Below the pieces are notes generated by a model. The model saw only the letters and a list, made by a program, of their open reading frames with translations. It was not told the origin of the DNA and searched no databases. Positions 36,394 through 45,185 of a stretch of DNA of 64,000 nt are shown in pieces. Each line of letters opens with the position of its first letter. Within the stretch, counting starts at the first letter, position 1. The stretch lies in the NCBI GenBank assembly GCA_965277415.1, contig CBDICS010000054.1, forward strand, positions 248,001 to 312,000, in the 5' to 3' direction. This DNA comes from JAHDHW01 sp965277415. Lineage in GTDB: Bacteria > Bacteroidota > Bacteroidia > Chitinophagales > Saprospiraceae. Made by a program: the position numbers and the translations under genes.

Positions 36394-37153
36394 TTTTCAT
36401 GTGTCTGTTAGGAAATCCATTTCGGATAAAATAATTATTATTGATATTCGGATTGATAATATACTGATTCTGAAGTAAGTCAAATCCAAATGCTTTGAAA
36501 GTTTGTATAATGCCTTTTATATCGCGGTAGTAAGTCTTTTGATCAAGGTACTTATAGTAACTAAATGCTTCTTCGGCTAAAGTCATTTCTTCTATGCCGG
36601 GCCAATTGGGTTTTGGCCTATATCCAAATAATAGGAACAACATTAATGCAAGGTTTCTTATCTTTTTTTTTGGTAGCCAATGTATGAAAGGCATTTTTAA
36701 ATGGTCTTCAATAATATTTAAAGCACCAGGGAAAAGGTGAATTCCCCATGCTTCTTTTTTAGAAAACTGGGCTATTTTTATAATGCTCTCTTCCAAATCT
36801 TGAATGTGTTCAAAGACTTGTTCAGAATATATAATATCAAATTGTGCCTTTGGTAAAAAACTTATTTCGTTTAGTGGGATTAAAACCTGGCCTGGATCAT
36901 AATTCATTTTCTCAAGTAAATCAAAGCCTTTAGTCAATACTGTCTTATCATTATCGACACCTTTTACCTGATAACCTTTTTCAAGTAGCTTAATTACTGA
37001 TTTACCTCTCCCGCAACCCCAATCCAGAATTTTTATTTCATTTGCTTTTTTCGAATATTTTTCCTGATAAGATTCGATCAATTCTACTATAGGCCAACTT
37101 AAATGGTGCTGTTCTACTTCTCTTGAGGTGAGGATATCATGTTTAGTTCCCAT
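36371..37153 (-). CDS. SAM-dependent class I methyltransferase
   Basis: A 260-residue methyltransferase. The SAM-binding motif I is KILDWGCGRGKSVIKLLEKG with motif II acidic GVDNDKTVL, then FDIIYSEQVFEHIQDLEESI, the usual Ubi/COQ5-like block. I start at the ATG at 37153 (MGTKHDILTSREVEQHH) because a longer reading would overlap the preceding gene for 76 bases. A hydrophobic stretch at about residues 165-180 (LALMLFLLFGY) suggests membrane contact. The substrate is unknown; a surface glycan is possible, given the distance to the polysaccharide genes. Confidence 0.82.
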   Translation of the reverse strand: MGTKHDILTSREVEQHHLSWPIVELIESYQEKYSKKANEIKILDWGCGRGKSVIKLLEKGYQVKGVDNDKTVLTKGFDLLEKMNYDPGQVLIPLNEISFLPKAQFDIIYSEQVFEHIQDLEESIIKIAQFSKKEAWGIHLFPGALNIIEDHLKMPFIHWLPKKKIRNLALMLFLLFGYRPKPNWPGIEEMTLAEEAFSYYKYLDQKTYYRDIKGIIQTFKAFGFDLLQNQYIINPNINNNYFIRNGFPNRHMKIVLEKKI

Positions 37154-37154
37154 T

Positions 37155-37625
37155 TTATAAATATATTCTTTTCTTTCCCAAATCCTTAGTTTGTATTGGA
37201 TGATTATGATTCCCAAACTTCCAAAAAACATTCTCCCAATTAAAGTCTACATAGTCTAAATCTTCTCGACGGCTTATCTTCTTCATACTATTAGTCAACC
37301 AAGCTTTCAAGGCAACCTTATGTCTTGAAGTCGAGTCCGGAAGAAAAACCCTCCTTAGTATTTTGTTCCTTTGAGGTAAATGAATATCAGAAAACAAATC
37401 ATGTTTACTAATAATTATACTAGAAGAGTCCTTAAACTTTAACTGAATCTGGACTTGTGAAAAACTAATGATACTGTCCTTAATTTCTTGATAAGAAAAT
37501 CGTGGCATCATGATCGCAGGAAAAGGTTCTTGTTGGTATTTTAAAACAAAATAGATTTGGGCAAATAAACCTAAGAGTATCAAGATAAATAAACGGCGGA
37601 TTTGTTTTTTAGAAAGACCTGTCAT
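37155..37625 (-). CDS. Single-pass membrane protein of unknown function
   Basis: A 156-residue protein with one N-terminal membrane helix (LFILILLGLFAQIYFVL) and a basic cytoplasmic tip, followed by a periplasmic domain of mixed strands. It ends two bases before the methyltransferase start and begins just after the stop of the FG-GAP lipoprotein, so it belongs to that minus-strand operon. I do not recognise the family; similar short proteins often accompany HTTM genes in Bacteroidota (recollection, not checked). Confidence 0.6.
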   Translation of the reverse strand: MTGLSKKQIRRLFILILLGLFAQIYFVLKYQQEPFPAIMMPRFSYQEIKDSIISFSQVQIQLKFKDSSSIIISKHDLFSDIHLPQRNKILRRVFLPDSTSRHKVALKAWLTNSMKKISRREDLDYVDFNWENVFWKFGNHNHPIQTKDLGKKRIYL

Positions 37626-40600
37626 CTATTTAGGTTTTAATATTCGTTTTCCTCCTGTGTAAGTATAGATTTCTACGTGTTCGATATTTTTACTATTTAA
37701 ATAAAAATTACGACTGTTTTGAGAAAGATAAGCTTCTCCGTAATAAAATTCCAGTCTTTGTGTGCTTTGATTTTTAAAAGTAACCTTTCCAGAATATTCG
37801 TCCGGTTTTAATGAGATCAGCCAATCCTCTTTACTTGTCATAGTATGAATGTTGAGCTCCCTATTATTATTCCCAGATAAAATCAGAGATGGACCAGACT
37901 TAGCGTTCAGTCGAACTAATGCTCTACCTTCACCTCTATTCCAAAAACCACTTTTGATAGAATTGATAGCTTCAAATTTGCCTTCCCCATTTCCTTTTAA
38001 AAGTAAACCTGTTATCCCATCTTGTTTTTCGAACTGTGGTTGAAATGCCGAATAATTACCTTGAACCAAAACATCTTGATTGCCATCCTCATCAAAATCT
38101 CCAACCAACATACCGTATATATTTGATAATTGTGCAGCTACTGGAAGTAAGTGCCAAACAAACTTTTCATTACCCTTGTTTTCAAGATAAATACTTGAAA
38201 AAAGATCAGCTTTGAGCGTTTTGGATTTTTTCATTCTTTGGCTACCAAGTACCTCTTCGGTTGTCGACATGCCATAATGTGTATAAGACTTAAACCTATC
38301 TCTGACAAAAGCCATTTCTCCACCAAGGTCGTCTAGGTAGGTGATTGGGTATTGTTTATCATGATAGTAATAAGATAGTACGAAGTCGATATCCTTATCT
38401 TCGTCAAAATCTCCATAGAAGGCTTTCAAGGGAAAGCCCGGTTTAGGTTTATATCGAAAATTCTCTCCTTGATTGCCCAATACATAATCCATATCTCCAT
38501 CTTGATCAAAGTCCGCACTTACAATACTATTCCACCAACCACTCGTGTGTGCTAATCCTGCGGCTTTAGTGATTTCTATGAATTTTTTTCCCGTATTTTT
38601 AAAGACTTTTATAGGCATCCATTCACCAATAATAATTAAATCAATGAGTTGATCATTATTAATATCAGTCCATAGAGAAGCTTGAACCATTCCTGCTTTT
38701 TTTATTTCAGGTGCCCATTTGTCGGTTACATTGATAAACTTTCCGTCTTTGTTTTCAAGTAAAACAGAAGTGGGCGAATCTGGAAAGTAACCAGATCTAA
38801 TTTGACCTCCAACAAAAAGATCAAGGTCTCCATCTTGATCAAAATCTGCTGCGGAAACTACAGAGTGGTTCGTGTAACTATTTGGGATTAACTGCTTGGA
38901 TTTTTGAAAATAACCAGTTCCGTCATTAATATATAATCGATCTTGCAAAAGCGAATCGCCTTCTAGAAAATCACTACCGCCACTAGCTATATACAGATCG
39001 ACATCTTTATCACCATCTGCATCAAAAAACAAAACCCCCATGTCTTCATATGCTTTATCTTGCTCGAAAGTTTGTTGGGTTTGTAAAGAAAAAGCTAGCT
39101 CCTCTGTTTGTAAATACAAACCACTGCTTTGCTCTGCGGCTCCTCCAATAAAACAATCTTCTAGCCCATCACCATTGACATCTGCAATAGCGATAGACGG
39201 CCCACCTCTACTATACATTTTAGGAATCAATCGATTTCGATAGAAGTCATCATGTTTATTCTCTTGGTGAATAAAGTCAAGTCCATAATTTGACTTTTGG
39301 GTAAATAATAAAGGAGGAGAGATGGAAGGTTTAACAAGCGGTTTTTTTGCATCTTTATAATCGACAATTATTCTTTGATTACAAGCTACATCATTTAGTG
39401 TTTGTGTTTTTCCATCAGGCCAAAGGATGATTAGTTCATCAATAATTGAATCTTGCTCAAGACCAAAATGCAATATAAATGGAGAACAAGACTCATAGCC
39501 CCTGGTATTGATCATTGATTGCCTTTGGCTTTTACGCTTACTATTTAGTATTACTTCTGTACCAAGGCCAGAGATGTTTTTGAGCGGGCCATTCAATTCA
39601 ACTTGCAAGAAATGGTTTTTGGGGAATAAATTTGTCGCATTATTTCTATATACAAATACTGACTCATTGGTATTATTAGTAAGGATGTCGAGGTCACCAT
39701 CCAGATCTAAATCTGCATATGCTGCACCATAAGATATACTTGGCCAATTGGTTCCCCAAGTTTGATTCATTTTTGAAAAAGTGAGGTCCCCATTATTTTT
39801 AAAAATAGTATTTGGAGATTTTAAATGTACGGTGTCAAAAGTTTCTACTATTTTATTATACGCTGCTTTATCTTGTCGTCTTGCTGCACTTCTAAGTTTT
39901 TGAATCTGCGGTCTTTCATCTAGGTTTGTTGTTCGATAATTCCCATTTGATATAAATAAATCCTGAAATCCATCATTATCTGCATCCATAAATAACATAC
40001 TCCAACTCCAATCTGAACTGGATGTTCCTGCCGCCAAAGCAATTTCGCTAAAGGTAGCATCCCCGTTATTAAGTTGCAAAGTATTGCGATAGTATTGGCT
40101 ATGATAACCACTTTGTTCCATGGTTCTCAGATCTGATAATCCTAAACGAGAATGAATAAACGATTTATGTTGTCGATTATCGTTAAAGTCCATTTCGGCT
40201 ACTGCAATATCATAATAACCATCATTATTAAAATCAGCGATATCACTCCCCATTGCAGAGAAACTGTTTTTAGTGAAATAACTTTTAGAGACATCTTTAA
40301 ACTGACCATTCTGTTGGTTGAGATACAAATGGTCAGGCATACCCCAATCATTTGTTACCAAGATATCAGGCCAATGATCTGCATTGATATCCCCAGTGCT
40401 TACAGAAAGGCCATAGCCATGATTGTTTATACCCGCTTGAGTAGAAATCTCTTCGAAAGTTAAATTTCCATTATTGCGATATAAGCGATCACTCGTATTT
40501 TGTCCACGCTCTATTTTCTCATGATTATTATATTTTCTCCGATCATTCCAATCTAGAGGATGACCTACAATATACACATCTAGATCTCCATCTAAATCAT

Positions 40601-41216
40601 AATCAAAAAAGGAAGCATGAATAGAATATGTTGTATCTGCTAAGCCCATTTCGAAGGCTTTTTCAGAAAAAGTGAGGTCTCCATTATTAATATAAAACAG
40701 ATTTTGTCTCTTTGTTGCATTATCTGTGTGCCAAGATCGACATAGATAGATATCCAAAAAACCATCATGATTGATATCAACCATTGTTGCCCCAGTTGAC
40801 CAGGCATTGTTTTTGGAAATGCCAGATGAGAGACTAATATCTTCAAAGTTTAAACCTCCTTTGTTTAAAAATAATTTATCTTCTGATAAGTTTCCACTTA
40901 AAAATATATCAGGTAATTGATCTCCATTGATATCTCCAACTGCTATCCCTGCACCAATATAGAGATAAGGATAAGACCAATTTTCAAGATCGTAAGACAT
41001 CCTAATATCATTCGAAAAATTTAGACCAGTAGACTTTGAAGTGAGAATATCGAAGAGTTTTCCTGATGTCGTATCGGGCTTGTCAAATGGTTTTTCAATA
41101 TGTAGTGGCTTAAGGCTAGGCAAAGAGGATACTTGACCTGATTGTTTTTTACAGCCAAAAAACAATAGTAAAGTGATTAAGAGTAAGGAACAACTAATCT
41201 TAACGTGACTGAGCAT
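37626..41216 (-). CDS. Large FG-GAP/VCBS-repeat lipoprotein with ASPIC/UnbV domain (CRTAC1-like)
   Basis: A 1196-residue lipoprotein (signal ending LLLFFGC). It has two beta-propeller sets of Asp-rich FG-GAP repeats: about seven before residue 540 (for example GDINGDQLPDIFLSGN, DYDLDGDLDVYIVGH) and about seven after residue 680 (GDFDEDGNQDVLVQGN). Between them is an ASPIC/UnbV domain (GLGTEVILNSKRKSQRQS to IDELIILWPDGKTQ). Each D-x-D-x-D-G-x-x-D loop probably binds calcium. Such proteins are found on the surface of Bacteroidota and are linked with T9SS or with glycan-binding roles. It heads a four-gene minus-strand operon. Confidence 0.85.
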   Translation of the reverse strand: MLSHVKISCSLLLITLLLFFGCKKQSGQVSSLPSLKPLHIEKPFDKPDTTSGKLFDILTSKSTGLNFSNDIRMSYDLENWSYPYLYIGAGIAVGDINGDQLPDIFLSGNLSEDKLFLNKGGLNFEDISLSSGISKNNAWSTGATMVDINHDGFLDIYLCRSWHTDNATKRQNLFYINNGDLTFSEKAFEMGLADTTYSIHASFFDYDLDGDLDVYIVGHPLDWNDRRKYNNHEKIERGQNTSDRLYRNNGNLTFEEISTQAGINNHGYGLSVSTGDINADHWPDILVTNDWGMPDHLYLNQQNGQFKDVSKSYFTKNSFSAMGSDIADFNNDGYYDIAVAEMDFNDNRQHKSFIHSRLGLSDLRTMEQSGYHSQYYRNTLQLNNGDATFSEIALAAGTSSSDWSWSMLFMDADNDGFQDLFISNGNYRTTNLDERPQIQKLRSAARRQDKAAYNKIVETFDTVHLKSPNTIFKNNGDLTFSKMNQTWGTNWPSISYGAAYADLDLDGDLDILTNNTNESVFVYRNNATNLFPKNHFLQVELNGPLKNISGLGTEVILNSKRKSQRQSMINTRGYESCSPFILHFGLEQDSIIDELIILWPDGKTQTLNDVACNQRIIVDYKDAKKPLVKPSISPPLLFTQKSNYGLDFIHQENKHDDFYRNRLIPKMYSRGGPSIAIADVNGDGLEDCFIGGAAEQSSGLYLQTEELAFSLQTQQTFEQDKAYEDMGVLFFDADGDKDVDLYIASGGSDFLEGDSLLQDRLYINDGTGYFQKSKQLIPNSYTNHSVVSAADFDQDGDLDLFVGGQIRSGYFPDSPTSVLLENKDGKFINVTDKWAPEIKKAGMVQASLWTDINNDQLIDLIIIGEWMPIKVFKNTGKKFIEITKAAGLAHTSGWWNSIVSADFDQDGDMDYVLGNQGENFRYKPKPGFPLKAFYGDFDEDKDIDFVLSYYYHDKQYPITYLDDLGGEMAFVRDRFKSYTHYGMSTTEEVLGSQRMKKSKTLKADLFSSIYLENKGNEKFVWHLLPVAAQLSNIYGMLVGDFDEDGNQDVLVQGNYSAFQPQFEKQDGITGLLLKGNGEGKFEAINSIKSGFWNRGEGRALVRLNAKSGPSLILSGNNNRELNIHTMTSKEDWLISLKPDEYSGKVTFKNQSTQRLEFYYGEAYLSQNSRNFYLNSKNIEHVEIYTYTGGKRILKPK

Positions 41217-41309
41217 ATATTTTTCACTTGATTATTTGCCGCTAAAGTTATGATTAACTGACTTATTAGAGGTCAAAATTTCAGGATGTTTATAAAAAAA
41301 ATGAAAAAG

Positions 41310-41345
41310 CAAACACTTTCTAGTAACCCTACCAGAAAGTGTTTG
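41310..41345 (-). terminator. Intrinsic-terminator-like hairpin reading on the minus strand
   Basis: CAAACACTTTCT (41310-41321) and AGAAAGTGTTTG (41334-41345) are perfect 12-base arms with a 12-base loop. On the minus strand the stem is followed by CTTTTTCATTTTTTTT, a good U-tract, and on the plus strand by TATAAAA, which is not. It lies 94 bases upstream of the start of the FG-GAP lipoprotein gene on its strand, so it would stop minus-strand transcripts coming from the natural-product side, or act as a leader attenuator. Confidence 0.5.
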
Positions 41346-41825
41346 TATAAAATTAGCAAGTTGGATTTAAATGTTTATAAATAGAGCGTTAAAAAGAAAG
41401 GGTATATCCTTGTTTTTCTTAATGCTGCCCTCTTGTAATATTTTACCAAATTAAACCCAAAGAATAGTATTTCTAAGGACAAAAGTAAGAGCTTTTGCGT
41501 GTATCTTTTTGTTTAAAGTGTTGATATATAGTTTGTTATGTTGTTTTTTGGTAAGGAAAGCAATAAAATAGCGATGATTCGGTAAACACAATTGTCCTAG
41601 CGTACATGAAAGACAAGGCATATCTTTACAGTATTAAATAGAAGAAAGTACTAAAAAGTACCTTGAGTCAGGAAAACCAAAACTTACTTGAGGGATTAAC
41701 TTTTCCTATAAAGATTTTGATTTACTGTTGACAAATAGTAAGCCCAAAAAGTATTTAGCTCTCCAAGATGACTGGGACTGAAGTGGCGGAGCTATATCAT
41801 TTAATCACCTCCTAAATTTTTTAAA
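41346..41825 (+). other. Long leader / intergenic region upstream of the UpxY-like gene
   Basis: This 480-base stretch has no reading frame of useful length and no recognised RNA family. It includes a short imperfect stem near its end: TAGCTC at 41756-41761 pairs with GAGCTA at 41788-41793. An unusual CACCTCCTAAATTTTTT run (41805-41821), which is an anti-Shine-Dalgarno-like string, directly precedes the start of the UpxY-like gene. UpxY-type antiterminators act on the 5' leader of their own operon, so this is the place to look for a recruitment site; I could not identify a motif. Confidence 0.35.
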
Positions 41826-42353
41826 ATGGAAACTAAGAATCTAAATTCAAATTGGTATGTAGCTTACACTTATCCTAAAGCTGAAAAAAGAGTCCAAACT
41901 CGTGTTAGAGAATTAGGAATTGATTCATTTTTGCCGCTTCGGAAAGTAAGAAAAAAATGGAGTGATAGAGTGAAAATAATAGAAGAACCACTTTTTTGAA
42001 TTATATTTTTATTAAAACAGCTGAAAAAAATATTCCAGATATTACTGATATAGAAGGAGTTGTTCGATTTATCTCATTTGGGGGTAAGTTTGCGACGATT
42101 CGAAACGAAGAAATTGAAATGATCAGAAAAGCCAATAAATAGAGGAACAAGCATTAAAGTAGAAAATGAAACTTTAGAAGAAGGTCAATTTGTGAAAATT
42201 ACAGAAGGTCCTTTTGAAGGCATGGAGGGGATATTGATTCGTCAACAAGGAAATCAAAAGTTTATTATAGCATTAGATGGATTGGCAAAACAAATTTCAA
42301 TTGAAGTGCCTGTGAAATATTTAGAAACAAGAGTGTCTTCAATAGGAGCATAA
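41826..42353 (+). pseudogene. NusG-paralogue (UpxY/RfaH/LoaP-like) antiterminator with two compensating frameshifts
   Basis: Reading in three frame segments gives one complete NusG-like protein of about 175 residues. Segment one (41826-41996) starts METKNLNSNWYVAYTYPKAE and continues FLPLRKVRKKWSD, then hits TGA right after PLF at a T6 run (41992-41997). In the -1 frame it resumes LNYIFIKTAEKNIPDITDIEG up to RNEEIEMIRKA. At an AAAA run (42127-42130) it returns to the first frame with PINRGTSIKVENE, then the KOW-type domain EGPFEGMEGILIRQQ and a proper TAA. One missing T and one extra A would heal it. The family modifies RNA polymerase for long operons; it heads this NRPS locus. Sequencing error, true inactivation or slippage are all possible. 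Confidence 0.8.
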
Positions 42354-42420
42354 AGATTTTCGAATTTTTGATTGTTAGCTTCAATATTTAATAATCTTGA
42401 TTCAGACATAAAAAGCAATA

Positions 42421-43077
42421 ATGAAATTAATAACTATTCCTTACGCTGGAGGTAATAGGTTTTCTTTAAAGAATTTTTTGCCTCATTTGACTAATAATTT
42501 TCAGTGCGTTAATCTTGAACTTCCTGGTCATGGAAAGAGAATTGCACAAGATTTATTATATACCATTCCTGAAATTATTGACGATTTGTACAAACAGATA
42601 TTACCTCATTTAAATGAAGATTACTTTTTGTATGGTCATTCAATGGGAGGTGTTTTAGGAAACTCTTTGATACATTATTTAGAAGAGAAGAGTAAAAGGA
42701 AACCTTTGTTCTTTTTGATCACAGGATCCGCCGCACCGCAGTTCAGAAAATATGATGTACTGTTTAGTGAATTGTCTGATGAAGGATTAATTGCTGAACT
42801 AGATTCTTGGGGAGGTTTCGAAGAAGGAGTGTTAAAAAATAAAGAACTTATGGATTTTTTTCTTCCAATAATTAGAGCAGACCTTATTGCTTTAGAGCAA
42901 TTTGATTATAGACCGATGAATAAACATGAGGTGCCAATCACTTTAGTAACAGGAAGTACTGAAAAAATTAATGAAGAACAAATTAATGGCTGGGAAATAG
43001 AAACCACTGCTAGATTTGAATCTTATGTATACGAGGGAGATCATTTTTTTATTTTTAATCATTTTAAAAATTATTAG
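42421..43077 (+). CDS. Type II thioesterase (alpha/beta hydrolase, NRPS/PKS editing)
   Basis: A 218-residue external thioesterase. Opening ITIPYAGGNRFSLKNFLP and ELPGHGKR match the oxyanion region, the nucleophile is Ser in YGHSMGGVLG, PIIRADLIALEQF is the standard late lid block, and the His is in EGDHFFIF. The third triad position, usually Asp in G-x-x-D, reads GSTEKINEE, so Glu may replace Asp. Such enzymes remove wrong or stalled acyl groups from carrier domains. It is the first intact gene after the UpxY-like gene and on the same strand as the NRPS, fitting a housekeeping role in that pathway. Confidence 0.88.
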   Translation: MKLITIPYAGGNRFSLKNFLPHLTNNFQCVNLELPGHGKRIAQDLLYTIPEIIDDLYKQILPHLNEDYFLYGHSMGGVLGNSLIHYLEEKSKRKPLFFLITGSAAPQFRKYDVLFSELSDEGLIAELDSWGGFEEGVLKNKELMDFFLPIIRADLIALEQFDYRPMNKHEVPITLVTGSTEKINEEQINGWEIETTARFESYVYEGDHFFIFNHFKNY

Positions 43078-43181
43078 CTATACCCTACTAAATAAAAAGC
43101 TCGACATATTAAAAAAAGAAAACAAAAATAATTGAATTTGAAGAAAGCGCCTTTTAAAGGTATTGTACTAATTATTTTTAA

Positions 43182-43236
43182 TTAGAACTTGTCCAAATTT
43201 TGCAGTCCGATGAATAAAACTTGGACAGGTTCTAAA
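43182..43236. repeat. 55-bp fold-back element with 20-bp inverted arms
   Basis: TTAGAACTTGTCCAAATTTT (43182-43201) is inverted at 43217-43236 with two mismatches, around 15 bases. It occupies the 206-base gap between the thioesterase and glycosyltransferase genes. It could be the remnant tips of an insertion sequence or a small MITE, and as RNA it forms a strong hairpin that may reduce read-through. The rest of the gap is featureless A/T-rich sequence. Confidence 0.6.
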
Positions 43237-43283
43237 AAGCTTTCAACCATAAAATAATATTTTTAATTCTAAACGAAAATAAT

Positions 43284-44384
43284 ATGAATTATAAAATTTC
43301 CTTTTGTACGGTTTCTATGGATAGACTCCATCATCTCAAACAAACTTTGCCTCAAAATATAGTGGATAATTTAGGATACCCTAATGTTGAATTTGTATTA
43401 CTAGATTATAATTCCAAGGATGGCTTAGAAGAATGGGTGAACGATGAAATGAGTGAATATATAGATTCTGGAATTTTGGTTTATTATAAAACGGAAGAAC
43501 CAACACATTTTCATAGAAGCCATTCTAGAAATGTAATGTTTAAATTAGCTAGTGGAGATATTTTAGTCAATTTAGATGCGGATAATTTCGCAGGGAAGGA
43601 TTTTGCTTCTTTTGTTAATGATAAATTTAATGAAGATGACAATATTTTTATGGCACCAAAATTCGGAAATGGAGATGGAGCGTATGGAAAGGTTTGTGTT
43701 AAAAAAGAAGACTTTCTTTCGATAAGAGGATATGATGAAGAGATCGCTGGGTGGGGAAGTGAAGATACTGATTTTTATTATAGGCTTAAATTTCTAGGGC
43801 GAAATCAAGTTTCTTTTGAAGCACCGGAATATCTCGAATGCATTGCTCATGGAGATGAAGAAAGAGTTAATAATCAAGAAAACTTTGAAGCACTTCATCG
43901 GTTATATTGTATCGTGACTAATGAATATTCAAAAATAATTTTGCTTTTTAATGATAATACTTTAGAGAGAGGAACGGTAATATATAATGTACCTGAGATT
44001 CAAAATATGGTAGGAAGTCCATGGGCTGTTTTAGAAGGAGAAGAGTGGGTTAAAGGAGAATGGACTTTTGAAAATGGAACGTATTCTTTTATGTATACTA
44101 ATGCTGATCCTGAAAAAGAAATTATGAAAAATTCAGGAGGAGCCTTAAGTATTTATTCTACAAGTGACCCTAAAAAAGAAAAATACTTTAGAATGGATGA
44201 AATGAAAGATGCCAGAAACCAAGCTGTTTTATTACACGAGGCGACAAAAAATTATTTAAAATTTAAAGAGAATTATGATAATAATAGGATGATTGTAAAC
44301 CTTGACGAATTTGGGATAACCGAGATTATTCCCAAAAAACAAGCTTATAAAGGTTACGCATTAATTCATGAAAAAAGATGTTAG
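43284..44384 (+). CDS. Glycosyltransferase, GT-A fold with galactosyltransferase-like C-block
   Basis: A 366-residue protein. Residues 1-110 are a GT2-like fold (FCTVSMDRLHHLKQTLP, VEFVLLDYNSKDGLEEW, and LVNLDADNFAG with the metal-binding Asp-x-Asp). GYDEEIAGWGSEDTDFYYRL is the conserved block shared with beta-galactosyltransferase-type enzymes. A C-terminal 140-residue extension (from about residue 225) is unrecognised. It overlaps the phosphopantetheinyl transferase start by seven bases, so it belongs to the natural-product operon and may glycosylate the peptide or lipid product. Confidence 0.75.
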   Translation: MNYKISFCTVSMDRLHHLKQTLPQNIVDNLGYPNVEFVLLDYNSKDGLEEWVNDEMSEYIDSGILVYYKTEEPTHFHRSHSRNVMFKLASGDILVNLDADNFAGKDFASFVNDKFNEDDNIFMAPKFGNGDGAYGKVCVKKEDFLSIRGYDEEIAGWGSEDTDFYYRLKFLGRNQVSFEAPEYLECIAHGDEERVNNQENFEALHRLYCIVTNEYSKIILLFNDNTLERGTVIYNVPEIQNMVGSPWAVLEGEEWVKGEWTFENGTYSFMYTNADPEKEIMKNSGGALSIYSTSDPKKEKYFRMDEMKDARNQAVLLHEATKNYLKFKENYDNNRMIVNLDEFGITEIIPKKQAYKGYALIHEKRC

Positions 44385-45043
44385 TTTATTCATACATTGT
44401 ACAAAACGAACCTTTACTTCCAGAGACTTTTGCAAAGTTATTATCAACAATACCAGAGATTTATAGACTTAAAATATTACGTTATCGAAGATGGGAAGAC
44501 AGGAATAATGGCCTTTTCGGAAAACTGCTTTTAAAGTCTATATTAATTAAATTTTTTGGAGAAGATAAAAACTGCTTAGATCGATTGTATTCAAATAATA
44601 ATGGAAAACTTTTTCTAAATAAAAATATCGATTTTAATATTTCTCATTCTGGTAAACTAGTGCTTTGTGCTGTTTCAGATGAATCAATTATTGGGGTTGA
44701 TGTTGAAATAATGATGGATGACTTTTGTGTAAATGATATTCGACCCTTTTTAAGAACAGAAGAATACGATAGACTAAACACTAAACCGAATAGGGAATTA
44801 TTTTATGATTTTTGGACAAAGAAAGAAAGTGTTCTAAAAGCGAAAGGCTTTGGCCTTAGTTTTCCTTTAAAGGAGGTTAGGGTTTTTAAGAATAAAGCAT
44901 GTGTGCTTAAACCTGATTTAGAAACATGGTATTTTAATGAATTGACGACGCCCAATAATTATAAAGGAGTCCTTTGCACTGAAAAGGATAATCTACAAAT
45001 ACAATTTGAAAGTGCAGATCAATTATTATGGGACACAGACTAA
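44378..45043 (+). CDS. Sfp-type 4'-phosphopantetheinyl transferase
   Basis: A 221-residue Sfp/Gsp-type transferase. DFNISHSGKLVLCAVSD and IIGVDVEIMMDD carry the CoA/Mg-binding His and Asp-x-Glu, and FYDFWTKKESVLKAKGFGLS gives the W-x-x-K-E-x-x-x-K-x-x-G block. It loads 4'-phosphopantetheine onto NRPS T domains and carrier proteins. The start overlaps the glycosyltransferase by seven bases. The last codons (WDTD and the stop) come from the first bases of an inserted repeat element (45030-45185); removing it leaves a reading frame ending in CIV after the two leucines, so the C-terminus was rewritten but the catalytic core is intact. Confidence 0.9.
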   Translation: MLVYSYIVQNEPLLPETFAKLLSTIPEIYRLKILRYRRWEDRNNGLFGKLLLKSILIKFFGEDKNCLDRLYSNNNGKLFLNKNIDFNISHSGKLVLCAVSDESIIGVDVEIMMDDFCVNDIRPFLRTEEYDRLNTKPNRELFYDFWTKKESVLKAKGFGLSFPLKEVRVFKNKACVLKPDLETWYFNELTTPNNYKGVLCTEKDNLQIQFESADQLLWDTD

Positions 45044-45185
45044 ATAACAGTCCGTTTTCACTTGATCTTTTACATCTACTCTTCCTCAAAAAAACTTTAC
45101 GTAGCTAGGCTATGTGCAGTTTTTTTGAGCCGATTAGCTGCAAAATATCTTCGTCCAAATAGGAAACTTATTTAGTCCGCGTCTC
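45030..45185. mobile_element. MITE-like element, family A, copy 1 (about 156 bp)
   Basis: Non-coding element with terminal inverted repeats: left GGGACACAGACTAAATAA, right (reverse complement) GAGACGCGGACTAAATAA. It is flanked by TAT on both sides, a likely 3-base target duplication. The interior contains CTCAAAAAAACT...AGTTTTTTTGAG, a 12-base perfect stem that would fold into a strong hairpin in RNA. It is about 90% identical by eye to the copy at 48178-48333, including TCTTTTACATCTACTCTTCC. It overlaps the 3' end of the Sfp-type gene. No transposase is present, so it must be mobilised in trans. After it, 45186-45337 holds no gene. Confidence 0.8.

Noticed and set aside
37626..41216. Tandem DNA repeats within the FG-GAP gene
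   Set aside because: The repetition is at protein level (Asp-rich FG-GAP loops) and the DNA copies are too diverged to be a nucleotide repeat or CRISPR-like array.
41826..42353. Programmed double frameshift as the normal way to make the UpxY-like protein
   Set aside because: It would need a -1 shift at a T-run and a +1 shift at an A-run in the same short gene; no stimulatory structure is seen and homopolymer error is simpler. Kept only as a possibility.
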